Source: Streptomyces sp. CHD11
GTDB taxonomy: Bacteria; Actinomycetota; Actinomycetes; Streptomycetales; Streptomycetaceae
NCBI RefSeq assembly: GCF_018638295.1
Contig: NZ_JABTTS010000034.1
Location: forward strand, 1-58,113
Reading direction: 5' to 3'
Length of the DNA stretch: 58,113 bases
The position numbers and the translations under genes are program-made. The notes under the pieces were generated by a model. That model saw nothing but the letters and a program-made list of their open reading frames with translations, was not told the origin of the DNA and did not search any database. Every line of letters begins with the position of its first letter. Position 1 is the first letter of the stretch. This document shows, one piece after another, positions 34,979 through 44,285 of this stretch.

Positions 34979-37900
34979 GTGTTTCACGTGAAACCAATCG
35001 ATCCACGACTGCTCCGGTACGCCCGCGCCACCCGAGGCTTCCTGGTGGCGGTCGTCGGACTCGGGGCCGTCGGTGCGGTGCTGGTCATCGCCCAGGCCAT
35101 GCTCATCGCCGAGATCGTGGTGGGCGCCTTCGAGGACGGCCTGTCCGCCGGCGACCTCGGCGCTCCCCTGCTGCTGCTCGCCGTCGTCGCTGCCGGCCGA
35201 GGTCTGGTCGGCTGGCTCACCGAGCTGGCCGCCCACCGGGCGAGCGCCGCGGTGAAATCGGAGCTGAGGGGCCGCCTGCTGGAGCGGGCGGCGGCACTGG
35301 GGCCGGAGTGGCTGGGCGGACAGCGCACCGGATCACTGGTCACCCTGGCGACCCGGGGAGTCGACGCCCTCGACGGCTACTTCTCGCGTTACCTCCCCCA
35401 GTTGGGGCTCGCCGTGGTCGTACCGGTGGCGGTGCTGGCACGGATCGTCACCGAGGAGTGGGTCTCGGCGGCGATCATCGTGGGGACTCTGCCGCTCATC
35501 CCAGTCTTCATGGTGCTGATCGGCTGGGTCACCCAGTCCCGGATGGACCGTCAGTGGCTGATGCTCTCCCGGCTGTCCGGCCACTTCCTGGACGTCGTCG
35601 CCGGACTGCCGACGCTGAAGGTGTTCGGGCGGGCCAAGGCCCAGGCGGAGTCGATCCGGCAGATCACCGCGGAGTACCGGCGGGCGACCATGCGGACGCT
35701 GCGGATCGCCTTCATCTCCTCCTTCGCGCTGGAACTGCTCGCCACGCTCTCGGTGGCACTGGTCGCCGTGACGATCGGGATGCGGCTCGTGTACGGCGAC
35801 ATGGACCTCTACACCGGCCTGCTCGTTCTGATCCTGGCGCCCGAGGCCTACCTGCCGTTGCGACAGGCGGGGGCCCAGTACCACGCGGCCGCGGAGGGCC
35901 TCGGAGCGGCCGAGGAGATCTTCTCCGTGCTGGAGACACCCGTCCCCGAGCCCGGGAAGGGCGCGGTACCGGCGGGTGCCGTCTCCTTCGAGGAGGTGAC
36001 GGTCCGCTACCGCGGCCGGTCCGCGGACGCCGTGACGGACGTGTCCTTCACCGTCGAGCCCGGCGAGACGGTCGCGCTCGTCGGACCGAGCGGGGCGGGC
36101 AAGTCGACGCTGCTGAACGCGCTGCTCGGCTTTGTCCGGCCCACCGGGGGGCGGGTGCGGATCGGGGGTGCCGATCTCGCCGGACTGGACCTCGCCGAGT
36201 GGCACGGCCGCGTCGCCTGGGTGCCGCAGCGGCCGCATCTGTTCGCCGGGACGATCGCGGAGAACGTACGGCTGGCCCGGCCCGGCGCGGACGACGACGC
36301 CGTGCGGCGTGCCCTGCGGGACGCGGAGGCCCTGACGTTCGTGGACGTGCTGCCGGAGGGCGCGGAAACCGTGCTGGGCGAGGACGGAGCGGGGTTGTCC
36401 GCCGGTCAGCGGCAGCGCCTGGCGCTGGCCCGGGCGTTCCTCGCCGACCGGCCCGTCCTTCTGCTCGACGAGCCGACGGCCGCATTGGACGGCGCCACCG
36501 AGGCGGAGATCGTGTCGGCGGTACGGCGGCTGACGGCAGGACGAACCGTGCTGCTGGTGGTGCACCGTCCGGCTCTGCTGGCCGTGGCGGACCGGGTGGT
36601 ACGGCTCGAGGAACCGGCCTCCACCGCAGGACACGAGGAGTCCGCACCCCGGACGCCCGGCCCCGCGGGGGCCGCCGGCACCCGTCCCGTACCGGACAGC
36701 GCTCCCGCGGGGTCCGGGGACCCGGAACCCGTCCAGGGCGGTGTCCTCGCCCGCGTCCGCGGCCTGTCCGGCGCCCGGCGGGGGAGGATCACCCTCGCGC
36801 TGCTGTTGGGCACCCTCGCCCTGGGCAGCGCGGTCGGACTCATGGCGACCTCGGGATGGCTCATCTCGCGGGCGTCCCAACAGCCGCCCGTGCTGTATCT
36901 GATGGTGGCCGTGACGGCGACCCGGGCCTTCGGTATCGGCCGGGCCGTGTTCCGCTATGCCGAGCGGCTCGTGTCGCACGACGCCGTTCTGCGCATGCTG
37001 GCCGACACCCGGGTCGCCGTGTACCGGCGGCTGGAGCGGCTGGCGCCCGCCGGACTGCGCGGCGCCCGCCGGGGCGATCTGCTGGCCCGGCTGGTCTCGG
37101 ACGTGGACGCGCTCCAGGACTACTGGCTGCGCTGGCTGCTGCCGGCCGGCGCGGCCGCCGTCGTCTCCGCCCTGTCCGTCGGCTTCACGGCGTGGCTGCT
37201 GCCCGAGGCGGGTGCCGTGCTCGCGGCCGGGCTGCTGGCGGCGGGCGTCGGGGTGCCCCTGCTGACCGGTACCGTCGCCCGCCGGGCGGAACGCAGGCTG
37301 GCACCGGCCCGGGGCATCCTTTCGACCCGGGTGACCGATCTGCTCACCGGGACCGCGGAGCTGACGGTCGCCGGCGCCCTGCCCGAGCGGGCCGCCGAGG
37401 CGCGCCGGGCGGACGACACGCTCACCCGGATCGCCTCGCGCACCTCGACCGCCACCGCACTCGGTGACGGGCTCACCGCGCTGATCTCGGGGCTGACCGT
37501 CGCGGCCGCCGCGCTCGTGGGTGCCGAGGCGGTGGCCACCGGCCGGCTCGGCGGAGTGGCGCTGGCCGTGGTGATCCTCACCCCGCTGGCCGCCTTCGAG
37601 GCCGTCCTGGGCATGCCGCTCGCCGTGCAGTACCGGCAGAGGGTGCGTCGCAGCGCCGAGCGGGTGTACGAGGTGCTCGACGCCCCGGTGCCCGTACGGG
37701 AGCCGGAGTCGCCCCGGCAGACGCCCGTCTCGCCGTTCCCGCTGGTGGTCAAGGGGCTGACCGCCCGGCACACCGGCCAGGAACAGGACGCGCTCGCAGG
37801 GCTGGACCTCACCCTGGAACGTGGCCGCCGTATCGCGGTCGTCGGCCACTCCGGATCGGGCAAGACGACGCTCGCCCAGGTGCTGCTGCGGTTCCTGGAC

Positions 37901-38485
37901 CCGGGCGCGGGCTCGTACACGCTGGCCGGTGTGGACGCCCGCGCTCTGGACGGCGACGACGTCCGGCGGCTGGTGGGACTGTGCGCCCAGGACGCGCATC
38001 TCTTCAACAGCTCCCTACGGGAGAACCTGCTCCTCGCCAGGAAGAGCGCGACCGAGGAGGAACTGCGCCACGCACTCGGCCGGGCCCGGCTGCTGGACTG
38101 GGTCGGCCAACTGCCCGACGGGCTCGACACGCTCGTCGGTGAGCACGGCGCACGGCTGTCCGGCGGGCAGCGGCAGCGGCTGGCACTGGCTCGGGTGCTC
38201 CTCGCGGACTTCCCCGTCCTGGTGCTGGACGAACCGGCGGAACACCTTGACCTGGCGACCGCCGACGAGCTCACCGCCGATCTGCTGGCCGCCACCGAGG
38301 GACGCACGACGCTGCTCATCACCCATCGGCTGGCCGGTCTGGAGTCGGTCGACGAGGTCGTCGTCCTGGACGCGGGTCGGGTGGTGCAGCGGGGGCCATA
38401 CACGGAACTCGTCTCCATGGACGGCCCGTTGCGCATGATGGCACGGCGGGAGGAGGAGACGGATCTGCTGGTGTCGCCCCGTTAG
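34979..38485 (+). CDS. cydCD: Fused CydD-CydC ABC exporter
   Basis: A 1168-residue single chain containing both halves of the heterodimeric exporter needed for cytochrome bd assembly (linked to reductant or haem homeostasis in the periplasm). The first half (about 1-560) has Walker A GPSGAGKST and signature LSAGQRQRLALARAF; the second (about 600-1168) has GHSGSGKTT and LSGGQRQRLALARVL; both have six transmembrane helices. A Pro/Ala linker joins them. Fusion is typical of Streptomyces. The GTG start at 34979 is three bases after the cydB stop and overlaps a parS site, giving N-terminus MFHVKP. Confidence 0.95.
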   Translation: MFHVKPIDPRLLRYARATRGFLVAVVGLGAVGAVLVIAQAMLIAEIVVGAFEDGLSAGDLGAPLLLLAVVAAGRGLVGWLTELAAHRASAAVKSELRGRLLERAAALGPEWLGGQRTGSLVTLATRGVDALDGYFSRYLPQLGLAVVVPVAVLARIVTEEWVSAAIIVGTLPLIPVFMVLIGWVTQSRMDRQWLMLSRLSGHFLDVVAGLPTLKVFGRAKAQAESIRQITAEYRRATMRTLRIAFISSFALELLATLSVALVAVTIGMRLVYGDMDLYTGLLVLILAPEAYLPLRQAGAQYHAAAEGLGAAEEIFSVLETPVPEPGKGAVPAGAVSFEEVTVRYRGRSADAVTDVSFTVEPGETVALVGPSGAGKSTLLNALLGFVRPTGGRVRIGGADLAGLDLAEWHGRVAWVPQRPHLFAGTIAENVRLARPGADDDAVRRALRDAEALTFVDVLPEGAETVLGEDGAGLSAGQRQRLALARAFLADRPVLLLDEPTAALDGATEAEIVSAVRRLTAGRTVLLVVHRPALLAVADRVVRLEEPASTAGHEESAPRTPGPAGAAGTRPVPDSAPAGSGDPEPVQGGVLARVRGLSGARRGRITLALLLGTLALGSAVGLMATSGWLISRASQQPPVLYLMVAVTATRAFGIGRAVFRYAERLVSHDAVLRMLADTRVAVYRRLERLAPAGLRGARRGDLLARLVSDVDALQDYWLRWLLPAGAAAVVSALSVGFTAWLLPEAGAVLAAGLLAAGVGVPLLTGTVARRAERRLAPARGILSTRVTDLLTGTAELTVAGALPERAAEARRADDTLTRIASRTSTATALGDGLTALISGLTVAAAALVGAEAVATGRLGGVALAVVILTPLAAFEAVLGMPLAVQYRQRVRRSAERVYEVLDAPVPVREPESPRQTPVSPFPLVVKGLTARHTGQEQDALAGLDLTLERGRRIAVVGHSGSGKTTLAQVLLRFLDPGAGSYTLAGVDARALDGDDVRRLVGLCAQDAHLFNSSLRENLLLARKSATEEELRHALGRARLLDWVGQLPDGLDTLVGEHGARLSGGQRQRLALARVLLADFPVLVLDEPAEHLDLATADELTADLLAATEGRTTLLITHRLAGLESVDEVVVLDAGRVVQRGPYTELVSMDGPLRMMARREEETDLLVSPR
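34981..34994. promoter_or_regulatory. parS site overlapping the cydCD start
   Basis: Perfect GTTTCACGTGAAAC; the first G is the last base of the GTG start codon, so ParB binds over the translation start of cydCD. Confidence 0.93.
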
Positions 38486-38643
38486 TGCCTGGGCCGACGG
38501 GACGAGCCGCAGCGTGACATGGTGTCAGGACGGGAGGCCCATACCGCTGTTCGGCGGTACCCATGGCCCGTCCGGGGGCCGTGCTCCCCCATGTGCACGA
38601 CGTGAACAGGACCGGGCGGCCGGGCGGGGCCAGGATCGCGTTC

Positions 38644-39702
38644 ATGCGCTTCACCCGCCGCCATCCGCTGCTCGTCGCCGTGCCGTTGTGTGCGCTCGCC
38701 GTGCTCGCCGCCCGGCCCGCCGACGGTGACGGGCCCCACGCGCCCGGTCACGGCTCCGCCTCCGGCGTCAGCGCGGAGGTGGCACGGCTGTACGAGGAAG
38801 CGGCCACGGCGACCGAACGGTACGAGGCAGGGCGCCGCGAGGCGGAGAGGCAGCGGAACAGGGCGCACGAACTGGAAGAGCGGCTCGACCGGGAGCGGCG
38901 GGACATGGCCGGCCTGCACGAGGACCTCGGCCGGATCGCCAGTTCCCAGTACCGGGACGGCGGCGGGCTGCCGCTCACCGCGCACATGCTGCTCGCGGAC
39001 GACCCCGAGCAGCTGATGCGCGGTCAGCGGGTGGTGCGGCAGGCCGAGGTGTCGCTGGACAAGGCGATCGGCCGGAGCGAGCGGGCCGAGGCCCGGCTGG
39101 CCAGGAACGAGGCCAGGGCCGCGGCGGCGTGGAAGAAGCTGGAGAAGCGGAACGCGGAACTCGCCGATCTGAAGGACGGTATCGAGGCGAAGCTCGAATC
39201 GGCGCGGTGGAAACTCCAGGGGCAGGCGGACGCCTCGGTCGCGGCCGGTGCCTGCCGCGGCGCGGTCCGGCTGGACCAGCCGGATACACGGTTCACCAGC
39301 GGCTGGGTGGCACCCGTGGAGACCTACGAGCTGTCCGCCTCCTACGGCAGCGGTGGCACACGGTGGGCGTCCCGGCACACCGGGCAGGATTTCGCGGTGC
39401 CGATCGGCACGCCGGTACGGGCGGTGGGTACCGGCAAGGTGGTGAAGGTGTCCTGCGGCGGGGCCTTCGGCATCGAGGTCGTCGTCCAGCACGCGGGCGG
39501 GTACTACACCCAGTACGCCCATCTCGCCGCCGTCGCCGTGGACCAGGGCGAGCGGGTCTCCCCCGGGCAGTGGATCGGTCAGTCCGGCACCAGCGGCAAC
39601 TCCACGGGGCCACATCTGCACTTCGAGGTGCGGGTCACTCCGGAGATGGGGTCGGCGGTGAGTCCCGTGCCCTGGCTGGCCCGGCACGGGGTGTCGCTGT
39701 GA
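38644..39702 (+). CDS. M23-family cell-wall peptidase with coiled coil
   Basis: A 352-residue exported protein. Signal-type N-terminus MRFTRRHPLLVAVPLCALAVLAARP; long charged coiled coil at about 40-205 (EEAATATERYEAGRREAERQRNRAHELEERL); C-terminal LytM domain with HTGQDF (His245, Asp249) and HLHFEV (His324, His326), the Zn2+ ligands of lysostaphin-type endopeptidases. It likely cleaves peptidoglycan cross-links or, as with EnvC-like proteins, regulates amidases. ATG 38644. Convergent with the HAD gene, four bases apart. Confidence 0.88.
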   Translation: MRFTRRHPLLVAVPLCALAVLAARPADGDGPHAPGHGSASGVSAEVARLYEEAATATERYEAGRREAERQRNRAHELEERLDRERRDMAGLHEDLGRIASSQYRDGGGLPLTAHMLLADDPEQLMRGQRVVRQAEVSLDKAIGRSERAEARLARNEARAAAAWKKLEKRNAELADLKDGIEAKLESARWKLQGQADASVAAGACRGAVRLDQPDTRFTSGWVAPVETYELSASYGSGGTRWASRHTGQDFAVPIGTPVRAVGTGKVVKVSCGGAFGIEVVVQHAGGYYTQYAHLAAVAVDQGERVSPGQWIGQSGTSGNSTGPHLHFEVRVTPEMGSAVSPVPWLARHGVSL

Positions 39703-39706
39703 GCGG

Positions 39707-40594
39707 CTAGAGACCCCCGCTCAGCAGCCGCTCGATCACCACGGCCACACCGTCGTCGTTGTTGGCGACCGTGCTGCCCGAGGCGGCGGCGAGCACGTCC
39801 GGGTGCGCGTTGCCCATGGCGTAGGAGCGGCCCGCCCAGGTCAGCATCTCGACGTCGTTCGGCATGTCACCGAACGCGACGACCTCCTCGTGCGAGATGC
39901 CCCGCTCGGCGCAGCACAGGGCGAGCGTGCTGGCCTTGGACACCGCGGGACCGCTGATCTCCAGCAGGGCGCTGGGGCTGGAGCGGGTGACGTTGGCGCG
40001 GTCCCCGATGGCAATCCGGGCCGTGGTGAGGAACGCGTCGGGAGCGAGCTCGGGGTGGTAGGCGAGGATCTTGAGCACGGGCTCGACGGCGGTGCGGGAG
40101 TCCGGGGCCAGCAGCTCCTCGGCGGGGGCGAGCGTGTCCGGGATCTCCATGTGCAGCTTCGGGTATGCGGGCTCCTGGTGGAAGCCGTAGGTCTGCTCGA
40201 CGGCGTACACGGTTCCGGGCGCGGCATCCCGCAGCAGCTGTACCGCGTCCAGCGCGTTCTGGCGGGGCAGCTCGCGCACCTTCACGAAGCGGTGGTCGCC
40301 GGGGCCGCCGTGCAGGTCGACGACGGCCGCGCCGTTGCCGCAGATGGCCAGACCGTGCCCGTGGACATGGTCGCTGACCACGTCCATCCAGCGGGCCGGG
40401 CGGCCGGTGACGAAGAAGACCTCGACGCCCGCCTCCTCGGCGGCGGCCAGCGCGGCGACGGTACGCGGGGACACGGACTTGTCGTCACGCAGCAGCGTGC
40501 CGTCGAGGTCGGTGGCGATGAGCCGCGGTGGAGTGGCGGCTGCCGGGGTCTCGGGCTGTCGGGTCGCTGAGGTCACCCGGCCATTGTCCCGCAT
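39707..40594 (-). CDS. Cof-type HAD phosphatase
   Basis: A 295-residue HAD hydrolase of the Cof/IIB class. Motif I DLDGTLLRDD supplies the nucleophile Asp; motif II is FVTGRP; the C-terminal AFGDMPNDVEMLTWAG is motif III/IV. These act on phosphosugars or cofactors such as thiamin or pyridoxal phosphate. A start at ATG 40594 or GTG 40576 both fit. It is paralogous to the HAD gene at 48483-49286 with near-identical motif I. Confidence 0.88.
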   Translation of the reverse strand: MRDNGRVTSATRQPETPAAATPPRLIATDLDGTLLRDDKSVSPRTVAALAAAEEAGVEVFFVTGRPARWMDVVSDHVHGHGLAICGNGAAVVDLHGGPGDHRFVKVRELPRQNALDAVQLLRDAAPGTVYAVEQTYGFHQEPAYPKLHMEIPDTLAPAEELLAPDSRTAVEPVLKILAYHPELAPDAFLTTARIAIGDRANVTRSSPSALLEISGPAVSKASTLALCCAERGISHEEVVAFGDMPNDVEMLTWAGRSYAMGNAHPDVLAAASGSTVANNDDGVAVVIERLLSGGL

Positions 40595-40673
40595 ATGCCC
40601 GCACGACCGTGCGGCACTCCGCACATCTGAGTGGTTACCGCCCCCCACCAGCGGTCCTTGCCCCGCTCGTGGG

Positions 40674-41576
40674 TCAGCGCAGCTGCGCCGGGGCCTCCAT
40701 GGCGATGCGTTCGAAGACCTTCTGGTCCGCGGCGAAGTCCGAGTCCGGAATGGGCCAGTGGACCGCGATCTCGGTGAACCCCAGCTCGGCGTGGCGGCCC
40801 GCGAAATCGACGAAGGCGTCCAGGGACTCCAGCGGACGGGCCCGGTCCGGGGTGAAACCGGTGAGCAGGATCCTGTCCAGGCCGGTCACGTCCCGTCCGA
40901 GTTCGGCGCAGGCGTCGGCCAGCTTCTCCGCCTGGCCGCGAATGGCCTGAACCGACTGTTCGGGCGTGCCGTTCTCGTAGAGCCTCGGGTCACCCGTGGT
41001 CACCCAGGCCTGACCGTGACGCGCCGCGAGCCTCAGTCCGCGCGGCCCGGTCGCCGCCACCGCGAACGGCAGTCGGGGCCGCTGGACACAGCCCGGGATG
41101 TTGCGCGCCTCGTGGGCCGCGTAGAAGTCGCCCTCGTACGACACCGAGTCCTCGCTGAGCAACCGGTCCAGCAGCGGTACGAACTCGGCGAAACGGTCGG
41201 CACGCTCGCGCGGGGTCCACGGCTCCTGGCCGAGCGCGGTGGCGTCGAATCCGGTACCGCCCGCTCCGATGCCCAGCGTGACCCGCCCGCCGGAGAGGTC
41301 GTCGAGGGTGACGAGCTCCTTGGCGAGGGTGACCGGGTGCCGGAAGTTCGGTGAGGTCACGAGGGTGCCCAGACGCATCCGGTCGGTGACCCCCGCGGCG
41401 GCGGTGAGAGTCGGGACAGCGCCGAACCACGGTCCGTCCCGGAAGCTGCGCCAGGACAGATGGTCGTAGGTGTACCCCGTGTGGAAACCGAGTTCCTCGG
41501 CACGGATCCAGGCCGAACGGCTGCCTTCGTGCCAGCGGCGATAGGGGAGGATCACGGTGCTCAGACGCAGGCTCAT
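40674..41576 (-). CDS. Luciferase-like (F420- or FMN-dependent) oxidoreductase
   Basis: A 300-residue LLM-family TIM barrel: MSLRLSTVILPYRRWHEG, TGYTYDHLSWRSF, MRLGTLVTSPNFRHPVTLAKELVTLDDLSGGRVTLGIGAGG. Such proteins use FMN or, in actinomycetes, often F420. ATG 41576; an upstream open part would include a translated parS. Substrate unknown. Leftward, 79 bp downstream of the HAD start. Confidence 0.88.
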   Translation of the reverse strand: MSLRLSTVILPYRRWHEGSRSAWIRAEELGFHTGYTYDHLSWRSFRDGPWFGAVPTLTAAAGVTDRMRLGTLVTSPNFRHPVTLAKELVTLDDLSGGRVTLGIGAGGTGFDATALGQEPWTPRERADRFAEFVPLLDRLLSEDSVSYEGDFYAAHEARNIPGCVQRPRLPFAVAATGPRGLRLAARHGQAWVTTGDPRLYENGTPEQSVQAIRGQAEKLADACAELGRDVTGLDRILLTGFTPDRARPLESLDAFVDFAGRHAELGFTEIAVHWPIPDSDFAADQKVFERIAMEAPAQLR

Positions 41577-41602
41577 GGCGTCGAGCCTATGCGCCGCCGG
41601 AG

Positions 41603-41616
41603 GTTTCACGTGAAAC
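41603..41616. promoter_or_regulatory. parS (ParB-binding) site
   Basis: Perfect GTTTCACGTGAAAC, 27 bp upstream of the luciferase-like start, in the 230-bp gap after kptA. I see nothing else notable in that gap. Confidence 0.93.
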
Positions 41617-41806
41617 GCCGGCCCACGCGCGCGCCGTGCGCTCAGCCGGGGTGGCACAGGACGCCGCCGCGGTCGGGTGCGCGGCCGGATCAGCGATGAC
41701 GGCCAGGGGTGACCGTGATCTCACGTCCGTGGTCGGCGATGACCCGGCGGGTGGTGACGGCGGCCCTGACGCCGGGGAGGTGGTCCCGGCGGCCGATCAC
41801 GCGGAG

Positions 41807-42355
41807 TCAGCGGCTGTCGGGGAAGCGCAGGTAACGGCTCGGTACGGCTGGGATCAGCCATACGCCGTTCGCGCTGATCTGGAAGACATGGCCGTCGCGG
41901 TGCATCGCGCCCGCGTCCACGGACAGCACGACCGGCCGTCCCCGGCGGGCGCCGACGCGGGTGGCCGTCTCACGGTCGGCGGAGAGATGCACGGCGTGGC
42001 GGTTCATGGGCCGCAGCCCTTCGGCCCGGATCGCCCCCAGGGTCCGGGCGACGGTGCCGTGGTACAGGTACGGCGGTGGGGCGGCCGTCGGCAGACCGAG
42101 GTCGATGGCGACGCTGTGGCCCTGGCTGGCGCGGATCCGGGTGCCCTCGACGGCGAAGCGCTGCTTGTCGTTGGCGGCGACGACGTGGTCCAGTTCCTCC
42201 CGGGTCAACCGGAAGCCGTGCGCGGAAGCCGCGGCGATCAGCGCCTCGATCTCGACCCAGCCACCCTCGTCCAGCGTGAGCCCGATCCTCTCGGGCTGAT
42301 GGCGCAGATGCTTGGCGAGGTACTTCGACACCTTGACGGTGCGTCTTTCGTCCAT
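41807..42355 (-). CDS. kptA: RNA 2'-phosphotransferase (Tpt1/KptA)
   Basis: A 182-residue KptA. MDERRTVKVSKYLAKHLRHQPERIGLTLDEGGWVEI carries the Arg18-His19 pair; RIRASQGHS, YLYHGT and the C-terminal HVFQISANGVWL complete the NAD+-binding core. Tpt1 moves a 2'-phosphate from RNA to NAD+ to give ADP-ribose 1''-2'' cyclic phosphate; in bacteria no tRNA splicing needs this, and RNA repair or RNA/DNA end ADP-ribosylation are proposed roles. ATG 42355. Directly upstream lie three DnaA-box-like sites. Confidence 0.93.
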   Translation of the reverse strand: MDERRTVKVSKYLAKHLRHQPERIGLTLDEGGWVEIEALIAAASAHGFRLTREELDHVVAANDKQRFAVEGTRIRASQGHSVAIDLGLPTAAPPPYLYHGTVARTLGAIRAEGLRPMNRHAVHLSADRETATRVGARRGRPVVLSVDAGAMHRDGHVFQISANGVWLIPAVPSRYLRFPDSR

Positions 42356-42411
42356 CCGCTCAGACTGCCGGGCGCAGCACACATCACGCGATCGATTTTG
42401 TCGAGCGGGTT

Positions 42412-42466
42412 TGATCCACAGCCAAGTGTGGTTATCCACAGGCCAAGGGGCAGACGCTGTGGACAA
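42412..42466. promoter_or_regulatory. DnaA-box-like cluster upstream of kptA
   Basis: TGATCCACA (42412-42420), TTATCCACA (42432-42440) and, on the minus strand, a perfect TTGTCCACA (42458-42466). Confidence 0.6.
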
Positions 42467-42470
42467 TGGG

Positions 42471-42500
42471 CCCGCACCCGCACCCGCACCCGCACCCGCA
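42471..42500. repeat. Hexamer tandem repeat CCCGCA, five copies
   Basis: Five perfect CCCGCA units in the gap between the EphD-like gene and kptA, adjacent to DnaA-box-like sites. Confidence 0.9.
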
Positions 42501-42536
42501 GCCCGCGCCCCGCCCGCCCCGGCGTATCCCGCCGCC

Positions 42537-44285
42537 TCACACCGGCGGTTTCACCCGCGCGATCCTGCGCAGCATCCCGGGCATCCACCGCGCCAGCGCG
42601 TACGCCGTGCGGGCCTCCGGGGTGACCGGTACCACCGCCTCGTCGCGCACCACCGCTCGCAGGACCGCTGCGGCGACCTTCTCCGGCGGGTAGTTCCGCA
42701 GCCCGTACAGGCGTGCCGTCCGCTTCCGCAGGTGCCGCTCCTCCTCGGCGTCCGCGCCCGCGAAGCGCGCGGTGGAGGTGATGGCGGTGTTGACGAATCC
42801 CGGGCACATCGCCGTCACGCCGATCCCCTGTCCCGCCAGCTCCGCGCGCAGGCACTCGCTCAGCATCAGCACCGCGGCCTTCGACGTGCTGTAGGCGGGC
42901 AGCGCCCTGGAGGGCTGGAACGCGGCCGCCGAGGCGACGTTCACGATGTGGCCGCCCTGCGCCCGGTCGGCCATCCGTCGTCCGAAGAGCCGGCAGCCGT
43001 GGATCACTCCCCACAGATTGACGTCGAGGACCTTCTCCCAGTCCTCCGTGGTGGTGTGGAAGAAGGAGCCGCCGAGTCCGATGCCCGCGTTGTTCACCAG
43101 GATGTCCACCACCCCGTGTTCGGCGGTCACCCGCTCCGCGAGCTTCTCCATGGCCTGCGCGTCGGACACGTCCACCGTCTCCGCCCAGGCCTCCACCGCA
43201 CCGCGGCGTTGCGCCTCCCCGGCCGTGCGGGCCGCGGCCTCCGTGTCCCGGTCCACCGCCAGCACGCGCGCGCCCGCCTCGGCGAACGCGAGCGCGGTGG
43301 CCCGTCCGATGCCGCTGCCCGCTCCGGTCACCAGGACCAGCCGCCCGCCGAACCGGTCGGCGTACCGGCCCCGTGCCCTCGTCTCCGGCCGGCCGCTCTC
43401 CACGGACGTCGCGAAGTCGGAGATCCACATCGCCAGCCGGTCCGGGCGGCTGCGCGGCACCCAGTGTTTGGCCGGCAGCGTCCGCCGGGTCAGCCGCGGC
43501 ACCCACTGCTCCAGATCCTCGTAGAGCCGCTCCGAGAGGAACACGTCGTCCAGGGGCGTGATGAGCTGCACCGGCGCGTGCGCGTAGGCGTCGGCGCGCG
43601 GGTCGCGCAGCCGACGGCGCACGTTGTCCCGGTAGAGCCAGGCGCCGTGTGCCGCGTCCGACGGCAGGGAGCGGGTCGGGTAGCCGTCGCCGGGCACCTT
43701 CTCGAGATGCTCGAGGATCCGCGGCCACGCCCTGCCGAGCGGCCCGCGCCAGGCCAATTCCGGCAGCACGGGTGTGTGCAGCAGGTAGATGTACCAGGAC
43801 TTCGCGCCCTGTCCCAGCACCTGGCCGACCCGGCGCGGGGTGGGCCGCTTCACCCTGCGGTCGATCCAGTGTCCGAAGTGGTCGAGCGAGGGTCCCGACA
43901 CCGAGGTGAAGGAGGCGATCCGTCCTTCGGCGCGCCCGACCGTCACGAACTCCCAGGACTGCACCGAGCCCCAGTCGTGCCCCACCAGATGCACCGGCCG
44001 GTCCGGACTCACCGCGTCCACGACGGCCAGGAAGTCGTCCGTCAGTTTCTCCAGGGTGAAGCCGCCGCGCAGCGGACGCGGTGCCGTGGACCGGCCGTGG
44101 CCCCGGACGTCGTACGCCACGACGTGGAAGCGCTCCGCGAGCCGCGGCGCCACCTCGGACCACACCTCCTTGCTGTCGGGATAGCCGTGCACCAGGACGA
44201 CGGTCGGCCGGCCGGGATCACCCAGCTCGGCCACACACAGCTCGACCCCGCCCGCACGCACCCGGCGCTCCCGCGCACCACTCAT
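42537..44285 (-). CDS. EphD-like alpha/beta hydrolase-SDR fusion
   Basis: A 582-residue fusion. Residues about 1-305 form an alpha/beta hydrolase: oxyanion HGYPDS, nucleophile elbow GHDWGS (Asp104, as in epoxide hydrolases) and a late KHWVP. Residues from about 310 form a short-chain dehydrogenase: VTGAGSGIGRA, NNAGIG and YSTSK. Mycobacterial EphD has this same order and modifies mycolic acids; Streptomyces lack mycolates, so the substrate here is likely another lipid. ATG 44285; an ATG at 44330 would add 15 residues. Divergent from the ABC cluster. Confidence 0.88.
   Translation of the reverse strand: MSGARERRVRAGGVELCVAELGDPGRPTVVLVHGYPDSKEVWSEVAPRLAERFHVVAYDVRGHGRSTAPRPLRGGFTLEKLTDDFLAVVDAVSPDRPVHLVGHDWGSVQSWEFVTVGRAEGRIASFTSVSGPSLDHFGHWIDRRVKRPTPRRVGQVLGQGAKSWYIYLLHTPVLPELAWRGPLGRAWPRILEHLEKVPGDGYPTRSLPSDAAHGAWLYRDNVRRRLRDPRADAYAHAPVQLITPLDDVFLSERLYEDLEQWVPRLTRRTLPAKHWVPRSRPDRLAMWISDFATSVESGRPETRARGRYADRFGGRLVLVTGAGSGIGRATALAFAEAGARVLAVDRDTEAAARTAGEAQRRGAVEAWAETVDVSDAQAMEKLAERVTAEHGVVDILVNNAGIGLGGSFFHTTTEDWEKVLDVNLWGVIHGCRLFGRRMADRAQGGHIVNVASAAAFQPSRALPAYSTSKAAVLMLSECLRAELAGQGIGVTAMCPGFVNTAITSTARFAGADAEEERHLRKRTARLYGLRNYPPEKVAAAVLRAVVRDEAVVPVTPEARTAYALARWMPGMLRRIARVKPPV

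Noticed and set aside
34711..37467. A 918-codon plus-strand frame through cydB and cydCD.
   Set aside because: Arg/Gly-rich shadow of the real CydB/CydCD frame, typical of high-GC DNA.
42238..44163. A 641-codon minus-strand frame beside the EphD-like gene.
   Set aside because: Out-of-frame shadow; all hydrolase and SDR motifs are in the other frame.
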